64,000 bases of DNA from Zygnema cylindricum (taxonomy: Eukaryota; Streptophyta; Zygnematophyceae; Zygnematales; Zygnemataceae). The notes beneath the pieces were generated by a model. That model ran no database searches. It was not told where the DNA came from and saw only the letters and a program-made list of their open reading frames with translations. A program made the position numbers and the translations under genes. The DNA is taken from contig JBBHKE010001180.1 in NCBI GenBank assembly GCA_037447655.1, forward strand, positions 69,925 through 133,924. The letters run 5' to 3'. Below are positions 44,738 through 55,546 of this stretch, piece by piece. The first letter of the stretch is position 1, and every line of letters begins with the position of its first letter.

Positions 44738-46100
44738 GTGCCTCCCACTAAGGATTCAGCGTCCCGCTGAACTTTGATGGAGTCAGGGAAATTGCAGTTG
44801 CCGGAGTATGTCGTATGTTTTTTCACGATACTCCTCGAACTCCTGGCGAAGGATGTCGAGTTGATGTTGGAGCTGTTCACATCGGGTCCCCAGTAACGAG
44901 ATGTGACGATCTGCAGCTGCCAACCGCCGCCGAGTAATTCGTTCCCGAACCTGATTGTTGCTTCCTCCATGGGTACTGCGGTTTGCTGCGGAACGTCCGC
45001 AGGTGCAGGCTCCTCGGGTGCCGGAATCCTGGGTCCTCCGGGTTCAGCCCCTGGGGTAGCTTCCTCTGGTTCCTCGTCCGCCGGTTCCCACCGAGGTACC
45101 TTTCGTAATTTGAAGGACACGTGTTTTCTTGCAGCTTGGGCCCGCTGCAGAGCATTCCTTCGAGCCAGCTTGAGTTCTCGAACTTCAGGGGTGACTTCCG
45201 CTCGAGAGATGATGTCGTGGAGGCGAACATCCCACGGGTGATAATGGCGAAGTAACCCGGGGAACGTCAATTCTGTACCTGTAGTTTTCCTCTACCACCT
45301 CTACGAACGGTAAGGTGTGAGGATTCAGCTGCACATAGCCTTTATGATTATTCCCCAGGTCCTTGGTTCGCATGAAATTCCACGCTGGGTGTGACGGAAC
45401 GTTGGTAGGGATGCAGATAGGATCTCCAGGCTTCCCTATACGCCATTCTTCGGGCCACTCTGAGGGGTCCCAATAAAACCTTTTGGCGAAGCTGAAGGCG
45501 AGGTCCGGATGCTGGGTGTCGACCGGTAGTGGGAAAAGGTAGTCGGGAATTTCCGCTCCCTGTTCACTCTCCTCCTCCGAATCTCTTCGGTTTTCGCGCA
45601 AGAGAAACACATCATCACCGCTGGGGTATTGTTCCTCCGCTTTCCTCTCCGCGCTTTCAGACGATTGATCGTCTGGAGTGCTCTCCTTGGTTGGGTCCCG
45701 CGTCACCTCCAGATCTCTGGCGCGCTCCTCAATTGGCGGAGGTGTTGGTTCGCGTTCCGGCTCCTCCGCCTCCGACAGCTCATGATCTGCTTGAAGTTCC
45801 TGATCGCCTTCCCGGGTTGGGGTGTATTCAGGGTCCTGTGAGTTCTCTGACCCCTCCCCTCCACTGGTCTCCGCCGGTCCTGCCTCGCAACTGACACTAT
45901 CCTCCGGTTCTGGCTCCACTTCTACCTCTCTTCGATTGCTAGCTTCCACCATGGCTTCCGCCGCCCTTAGCAATATCTCGGGATGGCTCGGGTCTCCTTG
46001 TCCCACCCGTACCATCTCCTCCTTTTCGAGGGTGGAGAGGACGACGACGCCATAGACACTGCTGAACCAGACAATTCCGGTAGCTCCAGAAGCGGAGGTA
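44738..46100 (-). CDS. Extra ORFs between chromodomain and 3' LTR of the gypsy element
   Basis: Two overlapping minus-strand frames, 46015-45185 (276 codons) and 45270-44740 (about 177 codons), probably one protein broken by a frameshift near 45250. The first half is acidic and Pro/Glu-rich (EPEPEDSVSC, EEPEREPTPPPIEERARDLE). The middle is more ordered (FAKRFYWDPSEWPEEWRIG, DLGNNHKGYVQLNPHTLPF) and the last part basic, then Pro-rich. I find no signal peptide, membrane segment or envelope feature. Position after integrase is where some plant gypsy elements carry an additional ORF of unknown role. Confidence 0.6.
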
Positions 46101-46197
46101 AAGTAATTGTGCGGAGGGAAGCCGTTTCCAAGCTGCCGAGACTGAGTTAGTTGTGAGGACGAATGATGGTTGTATTCCCGGGGGTTGAGGGTTTCAC

Positions 46198-48453
46198 TTA
46201 TGGGCTGTGCGCAGCGTCGCAGCGTGCGAGGGTATCGCAGTATCCAACATGTCTAAAACTGCGTTGCTGCGGCGGAACCGAGGGTTCGTCGTTACCTACA
46301 TAGTGAAACACAATTGCGCCGTTGCGCTTTCCTGTCAGCGCAGTGGTGATACTGCGATCCTCTGACGTCATCATGACCATGTTGCGCTGCGGTGGTTGCG
46401 CTGCTACAGCGCTGCAGTGTGGTAACATCGCCGCTGCGGTCCTTTGCCGCGTCCCCAATATTATTGCGATGGTTGCGCCACTGCGATTCGCCCCTTTGTT
46501 GCGGCCGCTGCAATTGCCCCTCGGGTAAAGCTGAGTGTCCTCACTCTGCAGAAACCGGCGCAGCAACTCCGGGGAATGCAGATCCCCCTCGTCCACCCAA
46601 GAGTCGTCCTCAGCACCGTAACCCTTCCAACGCACCAAGTATTGCGTGGAGTTAGAATTCCGAGAGCGACGTGACTTAAGGATCTCTTCCACCTCATACT
46701 CGTCTGAGGTACCTTGAACGGGTTGTAGAGGAGTATGCCGTCGTCGGTTAGGGAACACCGAATCAGGATCACGGAATGGTTTAAGGAGGGAAACATGGAA
46801 AACATTGTGGATATGCCAGTCCGTCGGGATATCCAACCTGTAAGCGACGTTGCCCACACGGGACAGAATTGTGAACGGGCGCGTGAACTTTGGGGCTAAC
46901 TTTTTAGAGAGGGCTCCCGGCAAGGAGAGGTTTGCCATATTAAGGCGAACCTTGTCCCCCACACAGAAGACTATTTCCTTCCGGTGAGCGTCCGCCTGCG
47001 ACTTTTGGCGATCCTTTGCCAGTTGGAGCGCCTTTGCCGCCTTTTCCAGGTTGCCTTGCAACGTCTTGGCAAAGTCTAAAGCAGCCGGTGTTTCGCAGTC
47101 CGCTACCAATAAAGTGTGGGGAAGAGTGGGTTGTCGTCCATTGAGGGAGAAAGGCGTAGCATTTGTTGACGAGTGGACTGCACTGTTGTATGCTACTTCG
47201 ATTGCCGTTAAATGGTCCACCCAATCCGTTTGGTGCACCGAGACATAAGCCCGCAATGCTTCCTCCAAAGTCCGATTCACCCGTTCAGTTTGACCATCAG
47301 TTTGAGGGTGGTAGGCTGTGGACATGGCAAGCTGCGTTCCGCATAACGCAAATAGATTTTGCCAAAAGTGGCTCACGAATTTTCGATCGCGGTCGCTGAC
47401 GATCCTTTTTGGAAGACCGTGATGGCGGAATATTTCCCGAAAGAATAAGTCCGCAATATCTCGTGCAGTAGCCGTAGTGGTCGTGGGTAGAAAATGTGCC
47501 ATTTTCGTTAGGTAATCCACGACGACGAAGATTGAGTCGTAGCCCTCCTTCGTCCGGGGAAGGGCCACGATAAAATCCATCGAGATCGCCTCCCAAGGAA
47601 CAGATGGTATTGGGAGGGGTTGTAACAGACCTTGTTGCCCTGAATCAGATTTGTTTCTATTACACGAGTCACACGTCCGGACATATTCTGCAATGTCTCG
47701 AGTCATGTTTGGCCAGTAATACGCTTCAGCGACACGTGCGGTTGTTTTATCTCGTCCAAAATGTCCACTGAGCGGCTCGTCATGACTCATTTGAAGAATT
47801 GCGTGACGAAGTGCCGTATTTGTCGGCACATATAGCCGTGTTGTCTTACTCGGTCTATACCGCCACATATCATTGGCAGTTCGAACGAGTACTTTCCGTT
47901 TGACAAGTTCCTTTAGTGAACCATCATCGCCGTAGGCGGCCTTTATCCGACTTAACCACTGTTCGGCCAATTGCACCGACTGAGGATTATGTAGTACCAC
48001 AAGAGGAAGTTTCAACCTTTTCACCGTCGCCTCGTTAATGAAGTTTCCCGACGCTCCGGATTCCACCATGAAATCAGCTGCACTCACTCCTTTTTGACCC
48101 CGAAATATCAAAGGGTCACCTCCTTCTCCGGCTAACCTCATAACAGTAAGTTTTCCCTTTTTGGGGTCTTTCCGCTTTGGACACTCCCGAGCCATGTGAT
48201 CCGGAGAACCGCACTGGAAGCATAGGCCATTTTGCCTCCTCCGACGGATTTCCTCGGGGGACAAGTCATTGGTCTTGGTCTTGGTGGTTTTCTTCTTTTT
48301 CCGCAGGACGTTGACCGCCTCCTTATCTTCATTAATTGCGCCGAGCTCCATGGGGGTTGGACCTTCGTCTCGTCGGTTTCCTCCGCTACTGCTCGACCCG
48401 TAGTGATAAGGTTTCTGGAGGTTAACGTCGACCGAATCAGTCCGCTCCGCAAA
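46198..48453 (-). pseudogene. Gypsy gag-C/protease fused in frame to integrase and chromodomain (RT and RNase H deleted)
   Basis: One open frame of 717 codons from 48351. It has a CCHC knuckle CFQCGSPDHMARECP, a protease start FMVESGASGNFINE, a direct jump at QSVQLA/EQWLSRI, the integrase zinc finger (H..H..CDSCNRNKS), the core with MDFIVALPRTKEGYDSIFV, IVSDRDRKFVSHFW and AYHPQTDGQTERVNR, and a chromodomain (YLVRWKGYGAEDDSWVDEGD). Reverse transcriptase and RNase H, about 400-450 residues, are absent without loss of frame. The protease triad reads E-S-G instead of the usual D-S/T-G. Open frame apart, such an element cannot copy itself. Confidence 0.88.
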
Positions 48454-49086
48454 CTAGATGATTGCTGAGAGAGGGGGAGTTCTGCTTTCTCGAGCAAGCC
48501 ATTGCTCCACATCTCTACGAATAGACGACTTAAGCCCCTTCACGAAACGATCCACGGCTTCATCCTCCGTCATCGTAGGTATTTGAACCTTGCACTCCAA
48601 GAACCTCTGCGTAAACTCCATCACTGAAGTTCGTTGCTTCAATACTGCGATCTTATCTCTCGCTGCCTTCACTGTGTTGACAGGCTGCCAAGTGTCGCGG
48701 AGGAGTTGAACGAAGAGCGCCCAGACGGTCGGTGTCTCATCGTCCTCTACCAACGTTCTCCACCAAGCCCCCGCTGCCCCTTTAAGAAGACCACCCGCGT
48801 AGCGAATCTTCTCACGATCCGATAGGCTAGGAAAATTCTCGAGATAGTTCGCCACGGAGAATAGCCATGAGTCAAGGTTCTTGTGTCTTGCAGGGTCAAA
48901 CTCGTCGGGAAGCCGTAATTTCGGTCTCCGGGAATCTCTCTCGATGCCTCCATGAGGTCGCTCCCCTAGACGCGTCTCCAAGGCCATGACGGTGTTACTT
49001 AGCTGCGCATTCTGTAATCTCACACTTTCCAACTCCCTGAGAACTTGCGCCAACATTTCTGTAGTAGATACACCGTGTTCATCCAT
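48454..49086 (-). CDS. Gypsy gag (capsid region)
   Basis: 210 codons from MDEHGVSTTEML, with the retrotransposon gag pattern: coiled N-terminus, PDEFDPARHKNLDSWLFSV, GAAGAWWRTLVE, FTQRFLECKVQIPT, DRFVKGLKSSIRRDV. It ends at a TAG at 48454-48456; the same frame continues after it as FAERTDSVDVN towards the CCHC knuckle. So the stop is probably a single nonsense change or a readthrough site. Confidence 0.85.
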   Translation of the reverse strand: MDEHGVSTTEMLAQVLRELESVRLQNAQLSNTVMALETRLGERPHGGIERDSRRPKLRLPDEFDPARHKNLDSWLFSVANYLENFPSLSDREKIRYAGGLLKGAAGAWWRTLVEDDETPTVWALFVQLLRDTWQPVNTVKAARDKIAVLKQRTSVMEFTQRFLECKVQIPTMTEDEAVDRFVKGLKSSIRRDVEQWLARESRTPPLSAII

Positions 49087-49107
49087 GCTGTCGAGTCACG
49101 GGTAACC

Positions 49108-49119
49108 GCTCCGATACCA
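49108..49119 (-). promoter_or_regulatory. Gypsy primer-binding site, initiator tRNA-Met 3' end
   Basis: Minus strand TGGTATCGGAGC one base inside the 5' LTR. The usual plant site complementary to the 3' end of tRNA-iMet is TGGTATCAGAGC, one mismatch. Confidence 0.85.
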
Positions 49120-49120
49120 G

Positions 49121-49639
49121 TGTAAAAGAGGTAACAACACCCCACAATACGTCACAATGCACAGCGGAAAATACCAAGGATCTCCCCGTAGCAACAGCAA
49201 GAGCACACAGAACTCACAGACAAAGTTGGGCTTTGTTACTTGAAAGAGAGTACAAGGTTGCGCTAGCTGCGTAAGTCTATTTCAGGTCTACTTCCCGGTG
49301 TTCAATTCACTAGGTCTACCTGACTATTTAAACTAGCTAACTGCTGGTCAACTTAGTACTATACGGCTGTACACGTGGACCTTCGCGGCCAATCCAAGAT
49401 CTATCCAAACTTCCTTCTAGAACTATACAGTTCAATCTACACAATTGCGGCGTTGCTATGCTGCGCTGCTACGCCGCTGCGCTACTAGTTGCTACGCCGC
49501 TAAGTTGCTATGCTGCTATGCTGCGCTGGTCTAGAATCGCAGCTGCGCTGCTCTAGCATCGCAACTGCGCTGCTCTGAAATCGCAACTATAGCAGCCTAG
49601 CCCTAACGACTAAGTACCCAATTCTGTAACCCTGTTACA
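49121..49639 (-). repeat. Gypsy 5' LTR
   Basis: 519 bp direct repeat of 44220-44737, with only a handful of differences seen by eye, so a recent insertion. Confidence 0.92.
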
Positions 49640-49644
49640 TACAA

Positions 49645-50210
49645 GAGTAGTAGTGACTATCCTCCCATCCCCGTACTCTATCTCTACGGTGGTAATATTT
49701 CTTATCTTAGTGAACAGGTGTTTATTCTTACACATGTGCATGGAGGCACCTGAATCTACAATCCAACCTGTTTCACCTTTCAATCCACCGAAAGCACATT
49801 TCTACTTTCGTGGAATTTCGACCTCGTTTGTCGCTTCCAACTCCTCATCCAATATGAGCTCATTGTCCTCGTCTTTAGATTCCACCTCATGTACTTGTGT
49901 CACAAGGGCCTTTTTCTTTCCTTTTGGGGTTCCACCGGTCTGCCCCTCCTTTAACCGAAGCTCGGTTAGCATAGTGCACTTCGCCATATAGTGCCTTGGT
50001 TTCTTACAAAAATGACATAAACCCTTGGGAGCCCTTGGTCCGAACTTGTCAGTCTGATTTTTCTGCTCTTCCCTTCCGTAATTTCCGACCAGTCTCCGAG
50101 AATTCCGGTTCCTCCAATCAATCCTACCTGCCAAGGCTTGCCCACTCTTTCCTCCTCTTCAGATCTCAATTAGATTCTCCTGAACGTGAATCATTCCTAC
50201 CACTGAGTAC
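49645..50210 (-). pseudogene. Copia-A: gag C-terminus, zinc knuckle and protease start
   Basis: Reads YSVVGMIHVQENLIEI, then CHFCKKPRHYMAKC and protease-side sequence with a DSGAS-like stretch before the gypsy insertion. It aligns with copia-B gag (TVGMILVKESTIELR, CHFCKKPGHYMADC). Interrupted on the right by copia-B, on the left by the gypsy element. Confidence 0.85.
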
Positions 50211-51101
50211 TGAAATTCTGTGGTCTCCATTGACCCACAGAATGAGCAGCCTATGTAAAGCCTCTAGGATAATATTTGCCCCTTCTACTTTCCCGCTGAA
50301 TAAGCGCCGCCCAGGCACACAAATATTCTGACCACTCTCACCCTTGTGAGGACAAGACTCCCCTGAGTCAAACGCAAAAAGAATCACTGAATTTGCTCAC
50401 CCGAGCAGTAAGTTATGGCTGGTCAAAGATGACCTTTATAGTTACAAGCTCTCTTAGAGAGAGAGGTACCTAAATATTACTAAGTCTCGGTCTGCCTACT
50501 CACGACTACCTACTATTAAACCCTAGTCCAATAGGAACACTATAAAGTACAAGAAGGTACAATGGGCGATGTACTTATTGTACAACTATTGTACGACAAG
50601 GTCTACAAGGTGACACCTGTCATATCGGAAGCCATGGTTCCTCCTCCCATCTTCTCCGGTATCAAATAATGTGGCGCCACGTGGCACCGCGTGACGCTAT
50701 ATCCGTATGCCGCCGAAAAGCTCACTTCGCGTGGCGGCTTTAATGCCGGCCGTCCGATCAAAACATATTTTACACGGTTCAGATTCGCGTACATGCAGAA
50801 ATTGCTCATTTTGGTTAGTCTGCTGTTAATTAGCTGTTTCGTTAATGTTTATATATTTATGAAACCCGTCACGTGTATCGTTTCGTAACGCCTTAATGGT
50901 TAAGGCGTTAGGCTATAAAGGGTCTAGAGGTCACAGGTTCAAATCTAAACCTAGGCATCATTTTATCCAAAATACCCTTATCTGCAAAAACTGCCACTTT
51001 CTAAATATGGCGGCAGCCATGGCGCGCCTTTGATCCTCACTCTCTTTCTTTAAAACAAAACTAAAATAGGGAAGTGAACTATTAATTACCTCTTTTCAAC
51101 A
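50211..51101 (-). repeat. Copia-B 3' LTR
   Basis: 891 bp, about 98% identical by eye to 55527-56414. It contains an antisense tRNA-like segment (about 50889-50965). Confidence 0.92.
50889..50965 (+). other. tRNA-like segment antisense in copia-B 3' LTR
   Basis: A-box-like TTAATGGTTAAGGCG at about 50893 and B-box-like AGGTTCAAATCT at about 50935, about 42 bp apart, in the order expected for a tRNA. The acceptor and T stems pair poorly, so it is not called a tRNA gene. The same segment is at about 56200-56280 and 60728-60795. Confidence 0.5.
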
Positions 51102-51188
51102 CTCCCCTTAATTCCTAGTCACTTTTCAATTTTAATCCACAGTTTTCTCTGCAATAAATCAATTTAGGGGAAGGCACTGCTTTTGTCA

Positions 51189-54100
51189 TCATGTCTGCAT
51201 CATTTCTCTATCAATTTTATGAACCAGTTTAATAATTTTATTTTCTACCTTCTCTCTGACAAAGCTTAGTCTAATATCCATATGCTTAGCTTTGAAGTGA
51301 TGTTTCGGATTATCTGCAATAGAGATGGCAGCTTGATTATCACAAAAAACATTTTGAGTTCCAGACTTCATGAACCCAAGTTCTTCAAGAAGAGATTTAA
51401 CCCACATTAATTTTTTGGTGGCAGCACATGAAGCCGTGTATTCAGCCTCCATAGTTGACTGAGCAACTACTTTTTGTTGCTTGCTACTCCAACAACATGC
51501 ACCGGATCCAATTTGCAACACATGCAATCGTACACCTCTTTAAAGGCACATCTCCATAACTGGCATCACTCCAAGTGGTGATGTCAGTGTGCTCCCCTCC
51601 CAAATGTAACCATAATTCCCTTGTCACCAGGTACCTCATCACCCTTTTGGCAGCCTCCCAATCTCTCTTTCTTGGTTCATTTAGACTTCTACTAAAGACA
51701 CCTATAGCTGCAGCTATATCCGGACGGGTACAGTTCATAAAATAAATTAAACTGCCTACAATCTGTTGATAAGGGATATTTTCCATAAATTTTCTTTCTA
51801 TCTCATCCATCTCATCATTAATGATCAATATTCCTCTCTCTTCACTCCCCTCAGACACTTTCTTCAAATCCATAGGAGGAGTACATTCGTTTGCTTTTTC
51901 CATCTGAAATTTTTCTAGCATATTACCGATTGCTTCTTTTTTAGTGAGTCTTATAATTATATTCCCTCTAATCTCTCTCCATCTGAATTCCCAAAATGTA
52001 CTTTGCTTCGCCGAGATCTTTCATATCAAAATTGCTTCTAAGATCCTGTTTTATTTTGTTAATTTTATCTAAGGACTTGCTTAACACCAACAAATCATCC
52101 ACATAAATAGTAATAAATATCACTCCATTCTCATCCTCAAATAAATATATAGAGTGATCTGAACTAATTTTGATATACCCCAAACGGTTCAGAAATTCGT
52201 CTAGCTTTATATTCCACTGTCGCGGGGCTTGCTTAAGCCCATAGAGTGATTTTATCAGTTTGCAAACTTTGCTTTCTTCCCCACTTTCCACGAATCCTTC
52301 CGGTTGCCTCATGTAAATTTCTTCTTCCAACTCTCCGTGCAAAAAGGTCATTTTAATATCCATCTGGTGGATTTCCATATCCTCCGCTGCGGCTATACTT
52401 AAAAGGATTCTAACAGAAGGAAATCTGACTACAGGTGCAAAGGTTTCTTCGTAGTCTATCCCTTCTTTCTGAGTATAACCTTTTGCAACTAACCTAACTT
52501 TGTACCTCTCAATGGTATTATCCGGGTTTAAAATAAGTTTAAACACCCACTTACATCCGATCGGTTTTCGGTCCGGTGTACAATCTACCAACTCCCATGT
52601 ATTGGCTTCCTTGATAGAGGCCATTTCTTCATTTATAGCTGTGATCCACCAGCTACTTTCTGGAGTGTTTATGGCCTCTAACTATGTTTGAGGTTCATCT
52701 AGGTGAGACATCTTTGTGAGTTGGTTATTTACTTGTCTTTCTTGAAGTCGTTTACTACTTCTTCTTCCCCCTTCAAAATCGGACGCTGGTATGGAAGGCA
52801 TTCTTGGGTTTCGTTTTGGGAAATTTTCAGCTTCCCTATCTTCCAATTCCGGTGTCTCATCAAGTTCCTCATCGGTTTCCACTTCGTATTGTGGCGTTGC
52901 CTCGGATGTTGTCCTTTCCTCCTTCTCCTTTGGTAGATCTGCAGATTTTTCTTTTTCTCCCTCTTCCTTCTCTTCATTTTCAAAGTCAAAGTCAGAAAAC
53001 TGATCCGTTTCAAATCTGATTTTGACTTCCTTATTATATTTGAATGGATCAATGGACTTCTCTTCATTCATCACCACTATGTGTTTTACCAAAATTATAT
53101 CTCTCTTTTTCAAGTCATACACTCGGTATCCTTTTGTGCTCTCATCATATCCTACAAGATATCCTGGTTTCCCTCTTCCCTCTAACTTCCATTTAGTCTT
53201 ATCGGAATCCAAACTGTAGACTTGACTTCCGAACACTCTCAAACTAGACAAATCAGGCTTTCTTCCTGTCCACCTCTCATACGGAGTTTCCTCCTTATTT
53301 GCTGAAGTTAGGACTCTATTTTTGATGAAATTAGCATAGTTCATAGACTCAGCCCAAAACTGCAGCCCTATCCTCTTATCACTTAACATACTTCTGGACA
53401 TATCTCCTAAAGTTCTATTCACTCTTTCTGCTACCCCATTTTGTTCCGGATTATAGGGAACAGTTTTCTCATGATGAATTCCTTCTTCTTTAAGATATTC
53501 TTCAAAATCCCTTGAGGTGTATTCTTTCCCATTATCACTTCTTATCTCTTTTATTGAGGTTTCATGTAGCTTTTCACTCCATACTTTATACTCTTTGAAA
53601 CATCTTAATACCTCTGACTTATGTCTGAGAAAGTATACCTTCGTGTATCTAGACCAATCATCTGTGATAGTTAACATCCATCTTTTCCCCCCATGTGAGG
53701 CATACCTAGCAGGTCCCCAAACATCAGTGTGAACTAGATCTAATACATTCTCTCTCCTAAATGTGGTTGCCTTTGGAAATGGAAGTCTATGAATCTTCCC
53801 TTGGGCACATCCACTACAATCATCAAAGGTCTCATCATCTTCAAAAGTAATACCCTCCACTATTCCATTTTTCTTCATTTTCTTTAATCTATCTAGATGC
53901 ACATGCCCCAACCTTTTATGCCAAAGCATCATCTCACTTGCACACGAGTAGAGAACACTCTTTTCATTGCAAAGTACAATTCTGAACATTCCTTGACTGC
54001 CCTTCTCAGCTATGAAATAAACCTCATTATCAAAGCTTGCTGTGAAGATTCCTTTCCTAGTTCGTGTTTCAAACTCCTTTTCATCTAGGACAGCTGTTGA

Positions 54101-55546
54101 GACTAGGTTCTTGCTAAGTTGTGGAATGTAAAGAACGTCTGAGAGTGTTACAATTGAGGCCTTTCCATCAACTAGAACCTTCAAGTCAACAGTTCCAACA
54201 AGACTTGTGGTTTCTACTCTACCATCTCCGTACTCTATCTCAACTGTTGGGATCTTTCTCAGTTTAGTGAACCACCGCTTATCTTTGCACATATGCATTG
54301 AAGCCCCTGAGTCTATGATCCACCCATCCTCGGGTGGATCCCTCTTACCTCCGAAAGCACACTTTTGTCTCCGTGGAATGTCGACATGCTTTTCAGTGTT
54401 TTTCGGATTAAGGAGAAGCTCCTCAAGCTCCTCTTCAGGTTCAGTTTTTCCTTCCACTTCCTCATCAAGAACTTGAGTCAGGAAAGCCTTTTTCTTTCCT
54501 CCGTCCTTTGAAGTTCCTTGACCATCTTTCAGTCGAAGATCTGCAAGTCTGACACAATCTGCCATATAGTGTCCCGGTTTCTTGCAGAAGTGACATAATC
54601 CTCCTCGAGAAGTTCCTCTCCCCTGTCTATCAAATCTGCCACCTCCTTGTCCTCTTCCACCAAAGTTTCGATAAGGATCTTTCCCTCTCTCCTCATCACG
54701 CTTCCGCCAATCAGCTCCTGCAGACAATGCTTGAACACTTGGACCCCCTCTCCTAAGCTCTATGGTGCTTTCTTTCACTAAAATCATTCCCACAGTGTCA
54801 TCCCAATTCCAATTGCTATCTCCTATGTCCTGCAATCGGTTAATGATATTCTCATACTCTTCAGGTAGTTTCATCATTAATGTGTTCACTCTTTGTCTCT
54901 CAGACCATGAGTTACCTGCACTCTCTAACTCTCCAAACAATGCTCCTAAATCATTGCAATAATTATCCATACTTCCTCCCTTATAAGTATAAGCTGCAAT
55001 CTTATTTTCTGCCAACTGTTGCTGCTGCAATGATCCACTCTTATATTTGTTAACTAGTGATATCCAAATCTGAGATGAAGATTTGACATGCATAAGGGGA
55101 ATGGCAATGCCCTTTGCTACACTTTTAAGAATTAAGAGCTTAGCAACCTTGTCTTTGTAGTTCCACTTTTCATACTCTGATCTTTCGGTCTGAACCCTTG
55201 TCGTTGTTGCTGGTGGTGCTGCTGCCGGTATCGCCTTCGGCAATGGTGTTACTTGAGTTGCAACTCTTTCCTTTTCTCCTTCCATGACAATCTCTTCTCC
55301 TTCCTCATCTTCATCCTCGGTGATGGTGGCAGCTGTTCTACCAACTGTAGAGGCGGAGGTGCCAGAAAAACGTGTCCCTCCAAACCCAGGTGGAGGTGGG
55401 CATCGAATTTGTCCAGACACTATGCCCCATAAATGCTTCTCAAATAGTTCTCCCTCCATCATCATTTCCCAATAAAGAAAGTCTGATCCATCAAATATGG
55501 GCACCCTAGAGGGTGGGCCCATAACCTGAAATTCTGTGGTCTCCAT
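51189..55546 (-). pseudogene. Copia-B gag-protease-integrase-RT-RNase H polyprotein, broken
   Basis: A 954-codon frame (55546-52682) holds gag (KLLILKSVAKGIAIPLMHV), the knuckle CHFCKKPGHYMADC, protease WIIDSGASMHMC, GAG-pre-integrase LWHKRLGHVHLDRLKKMKK and integrase (VHTDVWGPARY, IRSDNGKEYTS, NPEQNGVAERVNR). After a TAG at 52682-52684 come reverse transcriptase (GCKWVFKLILN, YVDDLLVLS) and RNase H (TWSDASYGD, MEAEY, DNQAAI) in shifted frames, with breaks near 51965 and 51530. The gag start codon lies inside the LTR (METTEFQ), before the primer site. Confidence 0.9.
55512..55526 (-). promoter_or_regulatory. Copia-B primer-binding site matching tRNA-iMet anticodon arm
   Basis: Minus strand GGTTATGGGCCCACC directly follows the 5' LTR. 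It is an exact complement of GGTGGGCCCATAACC, the anticodon arm of plant initiator tRNA-Met, which is the half-tRNA primer type known from Drosophila copia. No 3'-end (TGGTATCAGAGC) site is present. Confidence 0.8.

Larger units (their letters stand above)
43530..49639 (-). mobile_element. Rearranged Ty3/gypsy chromovirus inserted in copia-A
   Basis: Flanked by the 5-bp duplication TACAA (43525-43529 and 49640-49644), and copia-A reads continuously when it is removed. Minus-strand order: LTR (49639-49121), PBS, gag, protease N-half fused to integrase and chromodomain, an extra ORF, LTR (44737-44220), protease C-half plus reverse transcriptase start (44219-43587), and an inverted 57-bp LTR tip (43586-43530). 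Both outer ends are therefore the same U3 terminus TGTAACAGGG in inverted orientation. Confidence 0.85.

Noticed and set aside
45529-45894. Plus-strand ORFs opposite the gypsy extra ORF
   Set aside because: GC-rich shadow frames with no domain or start context.
44738-46100. Envelope gene of a retrovirus-like element
   Set aside because: No signal peptide, transmembrane segment or cysteine pattern; called an extra ORF of unknown role instead.
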